A stretch of 17,059 bases of DNA, taken from Candidatus Roizmanbacteria bacterium CG22_combo_CG10-13_8_21_14_all_34_12. GTDB taxonomy: Bacteria; Patescibacteriota; Microgenomatia; UBA1406; GWC2-37-13. The notes under the pieces are model-generated. The model worked only from the letters and a program-made list of their open reading frames with translations, was not told where the DNA came from and made no database searches. The position numbers and the translations under genes were made by a program. The DNA is taken from NCBI GenBank assembly GCA_002786595.1, contig PCTC01000014.1:1-17059 (forward strand), read 5' to 3'. The stretch's first letter is position 1. Each line of letters starts with the position of its first letter. Shown here one piece after another: positions 1 through 7,930 of the stretch.

Positions 1-523
1 ATAAATCCTGTGCATAAAAAGCTAAGCGGTACCCGACGGTTGTTGGTTCGGCCGGTTGTAAATGAGTGTAACCTAAGCAAGGAAAATCAGAATATTCTTC
101 AATTTTGTCGGCTAACAAATTTAAAATAACAACAACTTTTTTTTCAACAATTTCCAGTGCTTCAAAAATCCTAATCATATCAGCGTTATCGACGATGTCC
201 ATACTGGTGGCTCCCAGATGAATCTTTCCACCACCAACTTTTGCAATTTCTGCAAATTCTTTTATGGCAGCGACCACATCATGTTTAGTATCTTTTTCAT
301 ATTCAAAAATTTTTTCAATATTAATATTTTTTTCATTTTTTTTAAGATCATCAAGCTCTTCTTTACTAACAAGTCCAACTTGATGTTGAGCAACGGCCAA
401 AGCAATCCAGATTTTTCTCCAAAGCTCATATTTATGTTTTTCACTGAAGATCTTTCTCATTTCGTCCGACGCATAACGCCAAGTGAGAGGGGAGAGATAA
501 GTTGAAAAATCAAAATTAATCAT
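1..523 (-). CDS. purB: Adenylosuccinate lyase, N-terminal part (runs off left edge)
   Basis: Adenylosuccinate lyase acts twice in purine synthesis, releasing fumarate from SAICAR to give AICAR and from adenylosuccinate to give AMP. About 174 codons are visible and the C-terminus lies beyond base 1. The translation from the ATG at 523-521 begins MINFDFSTYLSPLTWRYAS. It contains the family segments KHDVVAAIKEFAE (base-catalysis histidine region), HLGATSMDIVDNAD and GYTHLQPAEPTTVGYRLAF, all typical of the fumarase/aspartase superfamily lyase PurB. The gene is last in the visible purine operon, 45 nt after the second purP-like gene, and that gap is filled by a partial palindromic repeat. A TATAAT sequence lies 5 nt before the ATG. 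The catalytic serine loop is outside the window, so activity cannot be judged. Identification is secure. Confidence 0.95.
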   Translation of the reverse strand, partial: MINFDFSTYLSPLTWRYASDEMRKIFSEKHKYELWRKIWIALAVAQHQVGLVSKEELDDLKKNEKNINIEKIFEYEKDTKHDVVAAIKEFAEIAKVGGGKIHLGATSMDIVDNADMIRIFEALEIVEKKVVVILNLLADKIEEYSDFPCLGYTHLQPAEPTTVGYRLAFYAQDL

Positions 524-536
524 AGGTGATTATAGT

Positions 537-563
537 CTGGATTCCCGCCTACGCGGGAATGAC
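537..563. repeat. Single REP-like hairpin between purP paralogue and purB
   Basis: A 27-bp hairpin whose outer ends read CTGGATTCCCGC and GCGGGAATGAC with a short loop. It matches the right-hand half of the composite repeats at 7839-7924 and 10488-10574 almost base for base. It begins 5 nt after the stop codon of the upstream purP-like gene. It lacks the mirror-image partner hairpin, so it is a single or decayed copy. On the minus strand it is followed by ACTATAAT, which resembles the inner segment of the full copies. Confidence 0.8.
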
Positions 564-568
564 ACCGA

Positions 569-1690
569 CTATGACAATATTTTATCAAAACTATTAATTT
601 TAATTGCCTCTTTAATTTCCATCGTTACTCTTTCACCAACGGAAATATTTTTACCATAAAGATAATTTCCATATGGGGTCGATGCAATCCCTGGGGACCC
701 CGGCATACGAGGGGAAATATCGATCACAACAATATCTTTTTTTGGAGGACCAGCGGTGATAATGCTTTGCAAGGCAAAAGGGCCAATTATTCCGGGAGCA
801 AATAGTTCCTGACTGGTTTTTACAAACTTTTCTCCCAGATAAAATGCTTTTTCCAGCATCGATTCAAGGACGGTGACGGCGATATGACCGGCCTCTTCAT
901 ATTTGATATTAATTTTTTTGGAAACTTCACCTTGATAAGAAGCGGGGATTTTGAGTAAGCCTTCGATATTTGTTTGTCTTCTCATATCCGTTCCCAGTAG
1001 TTCTAAACGATCTGAAACAGGAGAATAGAAAAAATTAAAATTAATCTGAACCCCAACGACAAATTCTTCAATAATTGCCTGTTTTAATTGTTCCTCCGTA
1101 AAAACCCCATTTTTTAATTTCTCATCGACTTGGGTTTTGTAATCCTGATAGTTTTCTGCCAAGAAGAAAGCTCTCTCAAAAACACGTTTTTTTTCTTGAA
1201 CCTTTATCAAACATAATCGGTCTATCTCCTTCGGATCCTTAAATTGCTTTGGATATTTAATTCCTGATTTTTCAAGTAGGTAATACTGATTTTCAGCCCG
1301 GCCTCGCTCTTCAATCTTTAGAAGTTGACGATTGCCAAACATAGGAACATTAAAATCATTTTCAATTGCCTCATAGTTAAAATTCAAATAAGCCTCAAAG
1401 GAGCGGTTGGGAATAAAGATTGAGTTTTTATCCAATAATTGTTTTTGAATTTCGGGTTTAAGAAGATCTGAAAATTTACTAAGAGTTATTGTTTCGTCAA
1501 CACATCCAAGTTTTCCATTGGTTTTATAATATTTTTCGTAAGTTTTTTCCCGACCTTTCTCGGTGACAACTAAAGTTTTTAATCCGAGATTTTTTGCACC
1601 CCGGCAGACATCAAGAGCAGAATGAGAGCCGAGTGTGGTAACAGTTAATTTATTTAAGTCGTATTTTTTTAATAATAATTTTGTATCCAT
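569..1690 (-). CDS. Divergent PurP paralogue (ATP-grasp, AICAR formylase-like)
   Basis: A 373-residue relative of PurP, the ATP-grasp ligase that makes FAICAR from AICAR, formate and ATP. It keeps the PurP signature TLGSHSAL (residues 19-26), an ATP-grasp segment IIEEFVVGVQ (207-216), FYSPVSDRLE (221-230) and GPFALQSIIT (303-312). It differs from the adjacent PurP in two key regions. The glycine-rich ATP loop (FGAAGGKGYF in the neighbour) is replaced by VQEKKRVFERAFF (164-176), and the SARIVAGTN segment is replaced by SPRMPGSPGIAST (326-338). Some archaea also carry two PurP paralogues, the second of uncertain role, and this gene resembles that type. I chose the ATG at 1690; a TTG at 1714 would add eight residues that overlap an inverted repeat. 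It may be a second subunit, a regulatory subunit, or an enzyme for another substrate. Confidence 0.85.
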   Translation of the reverse strand: MDTKLLLKKYDLNKLTVTTLGSHSALDVCRGAKNLGLKTLVVTEKGREKTYEKYYKTNGKLGCVDETITLSKFSDLLKPEIQKQLLDKNSIFIPNRSFEAYLNFNYEAIENDFNVPMFGNRQLLKIEERGRAENQYYLLEKSGIKYPKQFKDPKEIDRLCLIKVQEKKRVFERAFFLAENYQDYKTQVDEKLKNGVFTEEQLKQAIIEEFVVGVQINFNFFYSPVSDRLELLGTDMRRQTNIEGLLKIPASYQGEVSKKINIKYEEAGHIAVTVLESMLEKAFYLGEKFVKTSQELFAPGIIGPFALQSIITAGPPKKDIVVIDISPRMPGSPGIASTPYGNYLYGKNISVGERVTMEIKEAIKINSFDKILS

Positions 1691-1703
1691 AATTTTTTTT
1701 TGT

Positions 1704-1788
1704 TCAAAGATCAAATATCAAAGTTCAAAAACTAGTTTAAAGTTAAAAACTTTTAGTCTTAAACTTGGCTTTGATATTTGCACTTTGA
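1704..1788. repeat. Long imperfect inverted repeat between the two purP genes
   Basis: Two 20-bp arms, TCAAAGATCAAATATCAAAG at 1704-1723 and its near-complement at 1769-1788, differ at two positions. An inner pair, AGTTTAA at 1733-1739 and TTAAACT at 1759-1765, also pairs, so the 101-bp gap could fold into one long hairpin. It is very AT-rich and has no U-tract on the minus strand, so it is not a standard terminator. It could be a mobile or palindromic element, an mRNA processing site or a stability element in the operon transcript. Confidence 0.7.
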
Positions 1789-1791
1789 TTT

Positions 1792-2784
1792 TTAATCTAA
1801 TATTTGGTCTAACTTGTTTTGTTTTATTGCATTCTTTATTTCCCTAGCAATTCTTCGTCCCGTGCTCATTGGTTCATTATAAAGTAAATCGGCGTAAGGA
1901 GAGCCTTCAATAAAAAGATTAGTTCCGGCTACAATTCTGGCTGAGATTTCTATCACATAAAATTTTTGATCGGGAGTGATGATTGTTTCCAAACAAAAAG
2001 GTCCGAACAATCCTTTTGGTCCAATCAACTCTTGGGATTTTTTAACAACTTTTTCTCCCATCGAGTAAGCTTCAGGTAGCATTGATTCCCGTAGTACCAA
2101 TGGGCTGTTACCGACGACGACGTAACTGGGGGGAACATTAAATGGAAGCCTACCAAGCGCGTCAACATTAGTTTCATATCTTCTATCCATACTCATGATT
2201 TCTAACTTATTAGTAAGTGATGAATAAAAATAATGAATATAAAGTGAAACACCAACAACATATTGTTGGATGACATATTGCTGACCTTTAAAGGTCTCAA
2301 TTTTTTTAATCAGATCTTGTTTGTTGTTAACAAGAAAATATCCCTTTCCGCCAGCAGCCCCAAATGATTTAATAATGACAGGAAATTCAACTTCCTCAAT
2401 ATTCTTAAATTCTTTCGGAGTATTTATCCCTGATTCTTTTAGCCAATTTCCCTGTTTAACCCGGTCGAATTCAAAATCAAGAACTCGTTTGTTACCAAAA
2501 TATGGGAGGGTCATTTTTTTGTTTCCCTCCATTCCAAGGTAAGCGACGAAAGATCCATGTGGAATAACAATAATCTTTTTGTCTTTTAATTTTTCTTCAA
2601 TCTCTGGAAATTTTGAAAAAGCGTCAACTCCAATAATTTCATCAATAAAAGAATATCTTTTATAGAAAGAAATTTGTTTATTGAGAGCGATTACTAAAGT
2701 TTTAAATCCTTCATCATGTGCCCCTTTTAATATTTGAAGGGCAGAATGGCTACCGAGAGTGGCAATTGTATATTGATTATTCAT
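1792..2784 (-). CDS. purP: PurP, formate-dependent AICAR formylating ligase (FAICAR synthetase)
   Basis: The 330-residue protein matches PurP, which converts AICAR to FAICAR with formate and ATP instead of formyl-tetrahydrofolate. Visible motifs are TLGSHSAL (residues 9-16, including the conserved histidine), the ATP-grasp glycine loop IIKSFGAAGGKGYF (137-150), VVGVSLYIHYFYS (176-188), MDRRYETNVDALGR (199-212), PLVLRESMLPEA (228-239), GPFCLETIIT (261-270) and EISARIVAGTN (279-289). Length fits the family, about 330-360 residues. The residue before Y175 in VIQQYVVG is Gln, where many relatives have Glu; this comparison is from memory. The gene starts 2 nt after the purQ stop, so translation is probably coupled. 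PurP is characteristic of archaea; its presence here implies transfer or an old alternative pathway. The IMP cyclohydrolase needed next is not in the window. Confidence 0.93.
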   Translation of the reverse strand: MNNQYTIATLGSHSALQILKGAHDEGFKTLVIALNKQISFYKRYSFIDEIIGVDAFSKFPEIEEKLKDKKIIVIPHGSFVAYLGMEGNKKMTLPYFGNKRVLDFEFDRVKQGNWLKESGINTPKEFKNIEEVEFPVIIKSFGAAGGKGYFLVNNKQDLIKKIETFKGQQYVIQQYVVGVSLYIHYFYSSLTNKLEIMSMDRRYETNVDALGRLPFNVPPSYVVVGNSPLVLRESMLPEAYSMGEKVVKKSQELIGPKGLFGPFCLETIITPDQKFYVIEISARIVAGTNLFIEGSPYADLLYNEPMSTGRRIAREIKNAIKQNKLDQILD

Positions 2785-2786
2785 AG

Positions 2787-3590
2787 TTACTTAAAATAGT
2801 TTACCCCATTTTTGAAAATTTGTAACCCCGGTCCAAACTTGGGAAGTTTTTTACCTGTTCTTAAATATTCCTCTTTAAGGTATGGCCAATTAGGAAGCTG
2901 AGTGAAAAACATGGCTCGCTCTGGGTGGGGCATTAATCCAAGGATACGTCCCGTTTCGTCATTTATTCCGGCAATATCATCGATCGACCCGTTTGGACTA
3001 GCAGGTAAATTGAGATAATTACTCATCTTACCTTTGTAATATCGAAATGCAACTAGATTTTTTGCCTTAATTTCTTTAAGGGTTTTTTCAGTAGCATAAA
3101 GTTTTCCCTCACCATTGGAAATAGGGATAGATAGAGATTTAATATCTTTCAACCAAGGAGATTTTTTATTTTCTGTTTTAAGGTCAACAAATCGGACCGT
3201 GTAGCGAGGGATTTCATTTGGCATTAATCCCAATTCACGTTCTCCGTACTTTAAATTTAAGGCTGGTAATAATCCCAGATTAGCCAGTACCTGAAAACCA
3301 TTACAAATACCAATAATCAGTTTACCTTCATTAATAAATTGAATGATATCTTTCCAAAGATGATTTCTAAGTCTATTAGCATAACCATTGCCGGCGCCGG
3401 TATCATCACCATAAGCAAAGCCACCTGGAATCGCAAATATTTGATAATCGCTTAATTTCTTTTTTTTGGAAATAAAATCATTTATATGAACAATTTCAGC
3501 ATTACCTCCAGCAACGTCAAAAGCAAATTTTGTTTCTTCTTCTGAGTTAAGTCCGTATCCTGAAAGAATTAAAATTCTAGGTTTTTTCAT
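2787..3590 (-). CDS. purQ: FGAM synthase glutaminase subunit PurQ
   Basis: A 267-residue class I glutamine amidotransferase that supplies ammonia to PurL for conversion of FGAR to FGAM. Motifs are IPGGFAYGDD (residues 54-63), the nucleophile elbow GICNGFQ with Cys96, and MPHPERAMFF (220-229) with the catalytic His222 and Glu224. It is longer than the roughly 225-residue Bacillus-type PurQ and carries extra sequence around residues 185-215 before the catalytic histidine. The ATG lies one base after the purL stop (TGA at 3594-3592). The 1-nt spacing and the lack of a clear Shine-Dalgarno sequence suggest translational coupling to purL, consistent with the two subunits forming one complex. Confidence 0.96.
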   Translation of the reverse strand: MKKPRILILSGYGLNSEEETKFAFDVAGGNAEIVHINDFISKKKKLSDYQIFAIPGGFAYGDDTGAGNGYANRLRNHLWKDIIQFINEGKLIIGICNGFQVLANLGLLPALNLKYGERELGLMPNEIPRYTVRFVDLKTENKKSPWLKDIKSLSIPISNGEGKLYATEKTLKEIKAKNLVAFRYYKGKMSNYLNLPASPNGSIDDIAGINDETGRILGLMPHPERAMFFTQLPNWPYLKEEYLRTGKKLPKFGPGLQIFKNGVNYFK

Positions 3591-3591
3591 A

Positions 3592-6543
3592 TCAATAATT
3601 TTTAAATGTCGATTTATATGCTTTTTCTAATTCATCAACTTTTAAATTTATAATCTTTTTATTTTCAAGCCCTATAACTTCAAATATTCGATCATTGGTA
3701 ACTTTTCCAACAAGTGCAAAAGTTGTACTTCTAAAGTTTTTTTCAAATTTTATCTTATTTTTCGGATTGATACTGACAAGAATTCTTCCTTGTGATTCGG
3801 AATATAGAAGGTAGTCGTTACGCAAAACCTTTCCGGGAACATTCTTTAATTTAATCTGAACTCCAAGTTTTCCACCCATGGCAGTTTTTGCTAAGGCAAC
3901 ACCTAATCCTCCACGACCAACACTTATGCTAGATGAAATTAGATCACTTTGTACGGCTTTAAAAAACAAATCATAAAGTTTTTTATTTTTTTTAGCATCA
4001 ACTTTTGGAACAATATTTCCAATCGATTTATGAAGGTTAAAGTATTCAGATCCTCCCAATTCTTCTTTTGTTTCTCCAAGAACATAGATCAGATCATTTG
4101 GTCTTTTAAGATCGAGTGAAACTACTTTATTAACATCTTTAATGACCCCAATAGAAGAGATTAATAAGGTTGGGGGAATAGAAATGTTAATTGGTTTTCC
4201 TTTTTCATCATATCCTTTAAAGTCATTGAACATACTGTCTTTTCCGGAAATAAATGGGGTTCCGTAGGAAACGGCATAATCAAAGCAAGCTTGTACCGTT
4301 CTTTTTAAACTCCCGAGTCTTTCTGGATCATTGGCCGAACACCAGCAAAAATTATCCAAAATTGCCAAGTAATCAGGGTTGGCCCCAGCGGCAACAGCAT
4401 TTCGAATGGCCGTATCGATGGAAGATGCTGCCATATGATAAGTGTTTATATCGCTATATGAAGGGTAAAGTCCCTGTGACATAATTACTCCCATTTGAGA
4501 ATTTAAGTTTGGTCTAATTGCCGATGTATCTGAATTAACTCTTCCTCGACCTTGAAGTGGAGGAAGAACAGAATTTGCTTGGACAACATAATCATATTGT
4601 TGACTGATAAAAGAGAAGCTCGTGATATTTAATCTGGAAAGCACATTTAACAATGTTGAATTAGCGTCTTTATTTTCTGAAATATTTGGCTCATCATGTA
4701 TTATTGGACAATAAGTTGTTGTTAATAATTTTGTTGGCAATCCATCATGAAGAAAATCCATGTCGATATCCATAATTAATTTTTTATTGTAGGAAACCAG
4801 ACATTTTCCAGAATTGGTGAATTCACCAATAATAGTTGCTTCTACCTCACGACTATCCATCAAGGCTTTAAATTTTTTCCATTTTTGTTTTGGAACGGAT
4901 AAAGTCATTCGTTCCTGTGATTCGGAAATCCAAATTTCCCATGGTTCAAGACCTGGGTATTTAAGGGGTACCTTTTTCAAATCAACGATGACCCCGCCAG
5001 ACTCTTTAGCCATTTCAGCAACCGAACAGGAAAGTCCACCAGCCCCGTTGTCTGTAATACTGTTATATAGGAGCATATCTCTTGCTTCTTTAGTGATTGC
5101 ATCGCTTAATTTTTTTTGAGTAATCGGATCACCAATCTGAACCGCAGTCGCCGGACTATTTGCATCCATCGCAACAGATGAAAAAGTTGCTCCGTGAATT
5201 CCATCTTTACCAACCCGGCCCCCGAGCATAACCACATAATCTCCGGGCAATGCTTTTTTTACATGTGATAATTTTCCCTGAATTTTTTTTGGTATCAATC
5301 CAATTGTCCCAACAAAAATTAAGGGCTTTCCTCGGAACCTTTCATCAAAATTAATAAATCCCTGAGGTGTTGGAATTCCGGACTGATTTCCGCCGGCATT
5401 AACACCGTCAATTACTCCATTCATTATTCGATTTGAGGATAGCATTGGTTGGGTTAAATTCTTTCCTTTATATAATTTTTTGTCAATTCTGGGATCGGCA
5501 AGACAAAAACCATAATAATTAGCGACAGGTTTTGCCCCCAGTCCAAATCCAAGAGTGTCACGATTAACGCCAACAATTCCGGTGACTGCACCCCCAAAAG
5601 GATCAAGTGCCGACGGACTATTATGTGTTTCCACTTTATGGGTGATTAAATATTTTTCATCAAAATTAATGGCACCTGAATTATCATTAAAAACGGAGAC
5701 GCAGAAATCATTCTTACCCTTTTTCTCTCTAATTTCCTTTGTTGCATTTTTTATATAAGTTTTAAATAATCCGTCTTTTATTTCATCGATTGGATTGGCG
5801 AAGATAATATGTTTACAATGTTCTGACCAGGTTTGTGCCAAAGATTCCAACTCAATATCATTAGGGTTTCTTTTTTTACCTCTAAAATAATTTCTGATAG
5901 TTTTTAAGTAATTAATATCGAGTGCCAAAGGTCCTCTTGTTGATCCGTCGGGATTGGTGATTCCAGATTTCCCAATTTTTATCAGTTTGTCATCGGACAC
6001 TTCCAAATCGACTTGGCTTACCGTTGGTTTTTTGAGTAGCTTAACTTTTGGTATAAAGAAGTCCATACCCTTATCCTTTATATATTTTTTGTATTTCTTA
6101 AGATGAGCCCGTTGTATTAATGGATTGTATAAGTCGTCAGCAATTTGTTGTGTCTCATTTTTGTTTAAACTTCCAGAGATTAATGTTATTTGAGAACTAT
6201 AAACATCTTCGCTTCCTGTAAATTTAGTATTAAGAAGATCTTCAATGATTTGTTTAACAGTATGAGAAATATTGTCAGTTACTCCCGGCAAAAATCCAAT
6301 TTCAATTGCCCAATCAAATTTATTTTTATTAAACAATTTATTTTCTTTATCATTCCTGACATAAAATTGTTGAGTGACAGGATTTGAGACTGAAGATCCA
6401 ATCTTATTAATGTCCACCGGTGATAATTTTTTGTCAATGGTGTAAACATCAATAAGCGTAATATTTTTTATTTTTTTATTTTTTTTTCGCAATTCCGTTC
6501 GAGAATCAAAAACTGTCGTCAGAATTTCAATTCTGTTAATCAT
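3592..6543 (-). CDS. purL: FGAM synthase PurL with PurS-like N-terminal region
   Basis: The 983-residue ATP-dependent synthetase subunit of FGAM synthase. The first ~180 residues look like one or two PurS-type alpha/beta units (INRIEILTTVFDSR at the start, WAIEIGFLPGVTDN around 78-91). No free-standing purS is present, so the PurS role is probably built in. Then come QTWSEHCKH (about 237-245), KVETHNSPSALDPFGG (about 303-318), GLGAKPVANYYGF (about 334-346), GGRVGKDGIHGATFSS and SGKDSMFNDF, typical of the duplicated PurM-like fold. The glutaminase is separate (purQ). I chose the ATG at 6543 because GGAG lies 6 nt upstream, while the TTG at 6555 would be inside the purD C-terminus. The ATG overlaps the purD stop by 8 nt (ATGATTAA). 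Confidence 0.95.
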   Translation of the reverse strand: MINRIEILTTVFDSRTELRKKNKKIKNITLIDVYTIDKKLSPVDINKIGSSVSNPVTQQFYVRNDKENKLFNKNKFDWAIEIGFLPGVTDNISHTVKQIIEDLLNTKFTGSEDVYSSQITLISGSLNKNETQQIADDLYNPLIQRAHLKKYKKYIKDKGMDFFIPKVKLLKKPTVSQVDLEVSDDKLIKIGKSGITNPDGSTRGPLALDINYLKTIRNYFRGKKRNPNDIELESLAQTWSEHCKHIIFANPIDEIKDGLFKTYIKNATKEIREKKGKNDFCVSVFNDNSGAINFDEKYLITHKVETHNSPSALDPFGGAVTGIVGVNRDTLGFGLGAKPVANYYGFCLADPRIDKKLYKGKNLTQPMLSSNRIMNGVIDGVNAGGNQSGIPTPQGFINFDERFRGKPLIFVGTIGLIPKKIQGKLSHVKKALPGDYVVMLGGRVGKDGIHGATFSSVAMDANSPATAVQIGDPITQKKLSDAITKEARDMLLYNSITDNGAGGLSCSVAEMAKESGGVIVDLKKVPLKYPGLEPWEIWISESQERMTLSVPKQKWKKFKALMDSREVEATIIGEFTNSGKCLVSYNKKLIMDIDMDFLHDGLPTKLLTTTYCPIIHDEPNISENKDANSTLLNVLSRLNITSFSFISQQYDYVVQANSVLPPLQGRGRVNSDTSAIRPNLNSQMGVIMSQGLYPSYSDINTYHMAASSIDTAIRNAVAAGANPDYLAILDNFCWCSANDPERLGSLKRTVQACFDYAVSYGTPFISGKDSMFNDFKGYDEKGKPINISIPPTLLISSIGVIKDVNKVVSLDLKRPNDLIYVLGETKEELGGSEYFNLHKSIGNIVPKVDAKKNKKLYDLFFKAVQSDLISSSISVGRGGLGVALAKTAMGGKLGVQIKLKNVPGKVLRNDYLLYSESQGRILVSINPKNKIKFEKNFRSTTFALVGKVTNDRIFEVIGLENKKIINLKVDELEKAYKSTFKNY

Positions 6544-7825
6544 ATTTGTCTCCAAATATTAAACCATTTTTTCCGATATCTTTTCTATATTGCATTCCTT
6601 TAAAATACACTCCTTTTTTTCCAATATATTGATAAGCTTTTTTAATGGTTTCATCAAGTGTTATGCTTTTTGCAGTGATAGATAAAACTCGACCACCATT
6701 AGTAATAATTTTTTTATCAACTTCCTTGGTTCCGGCATGAAATATTTGAACGTCTTTATCATTAACTTTACCTAATCCGATTATCTGATCTCCTTTCTTA
6801 TACTCTTCAGGGTACCCGGCGGAGGCGAGAACTACTCCAATGGAAAATCCCTTTTTGAAAATTAGTTTTTTATTTTTTAAATTTCCTTTTTGTTGAGCGA
6901 GTATTATTTCAATAAGATCTGACTCAAGACTCATCATTAAGGGTTGGGTTTCCGGATCACCAAAACGACAGTTATATTCCAAAACCTTCGGTCCTTCTTT
7001 TGTCAGAATTAAACCCGGGTAGAGAATACCCTGATAAAGACAACCTTCTTTTGCCATTGCTTTAATGGTTGGAATAATAATTTCTTTTTCAATCTGTTTA
7101 ATTAATTTTTTATCTAAAAATGGAACTGGAGTATAAGCGCCCATACCACCGGTATTTGGACCTTGGTTATTTTCATTCAACCTTTTATGATCTTGGGAAG
7201 GCAGGAAAGAAAGAAAATCTTTTCCATCGGTTATTACCATAAATGATATTTCTTGACCATATAAACATTCTTCAATAATAATTTTTTCTCCTGACCCGCC
7301 AAAAATTTTATCAACCATTAACTGTTTTAAAAATTTTTCTGCATCTTTTCTATTTTTACAAATGGCCACTCCTTTTCCTAAAGATAGACCGTCAGCTTTT
7401 ATAACCTGAGGATACTTAGCATGTTGTAGATATTTATTTGCCTCACTAAAATTATTAAAAGAAAAATATTCTGCAGTCGGAATTTTATATTTCCTCATCA
7501 ACTGCTTGGAGAAGGTTTTTGATCCTTCTATCTGACTCGCTTTTCTAGATGGGCCAAAAATCTTTTGTTTTTCTTTTCTAAAAACATCAGAAATTCCCAA
7601 AACTAAAGGAGTTTCCGGACCAACAACAGTTAGATCAATTTTTTTTCCTTTGGCAAATTTTAATAATCTTTGAATATTGGTAACTTCGATAGAAACATTT
7701 TTACCAATTTGTTTGGTCCCAGGGTTTCCCGGAGCAAAATAGATTTTTGATACAAGAGGGGACTGTTTTATCTTCCAACCCAGTGCATGTTCCCGACCTC
7801 CTGAACCGATTATTAGGATTTTCAT
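6536..7825 (-). CDS. purD: Phosphoribosylamine-glycine ligase (GAR synthetase)
   Basis: The 429-residue ATP-grasp enzyme joins phosphoribosylamine and glycine to make GAR. It starts with MKILIIGSGGREHALGWK, the canonical PurD N-terminus, and shows KADGLSLGKGVAIC, SQDHKRLNENNQGPNTGGMG and LEYNCRFGDPETQPL. Length is normal. I preferred the ATG at 7825 because homologues begin at this point. An in-frame ATG at 7843 would add MTKIKS, and it lies in the end of the palindromic repeat at 7839-7924. Neither ATG has a strong Shine-Dalgarno sequence, although the repeat places GGGG directly before the upstream one. The 3' end overlaps purL by 8 nt. Confidence 0.96.
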   Translation of the reverse strand: MKILIIGSGGREHALGWKIKQSPLVSKIYFAPGNPGTKQIGKNVSIEVTNIQRLLKFAKGKKIDLTVVGPETPLVLGISDVFRKEKQKIFGPSRKASQIEGSKTFSKQLMRKYKIPTAEYFSFNNFSEANKYLQHAKYPQVIKADGLSLGKGVAICKNRKDAEKFLKQLMVDKIFGGSGEKIIIEECLYGQEISFMVITDGKDFLSFLPSQDHKRLNENNQGPNTGGMGAYTPVPFLDKKLIKQIEKEIIIPTIKAMAKEGCLYQGILYPGLILTKEGPKVLEYNCRFGDPETQPLMMSLESDLIEIILAQQKGNLKNKKLIFKKGFSIGVVLASAGYPEEYKKGDQIIGLGKVNDKDVQIFHAGTKEVDKKIITNGGRVLSITAKSITLDETIKKAYQYIGKKGVYFKGMQYRKDIGKNGLIFGDKYD

Positions 7826-7838
7826 ACTTTTTATTTTT

Positions 7839-7924
7839 GTCATCCCCGTGAAGACGGGGATCCAGTCTATTAATACATTTTAAAATGTAATTTTAGCTTG
7901 GATTCCCGCCTACGCGGGAATGAC
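7839..7924. repeat. Composite palindromic repeat (REPIN-like), copy A
   Basis: This 86-bp element has hairpin ends in mirror orientation: GTCATCCCCG...CGGGGATCCAG on the left and TTGGATTCCCGC...GCGGGAATGAC on the right. Its centre is the perfect palindrome ACATTTTAAAATGT at 7875-7888, which sits exactly at the middle of the element. It fills almost all of the purN-purD gap, so it is transcribed within the operon and could form two GC-rich hairpins in the mRNA. A second copy at 10488-10574 is highly similar. Confidence 0.9.
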
Positions 7925-7930
7925 AATCCA

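Noticed and set aside
1691..1714. TTG start adding eight residues to the PurP paralogue
   Set aside because: The added residues come from the arm of the inverted repeat and do not match PurP homologues; the ATG at 1690 is simpler.
4254..5119. Plus-strand open frames inside purL
   Set aside because: They are antisense to strongly conserved purL motifs and show no domain pattern; they are shadows of its codon structure.
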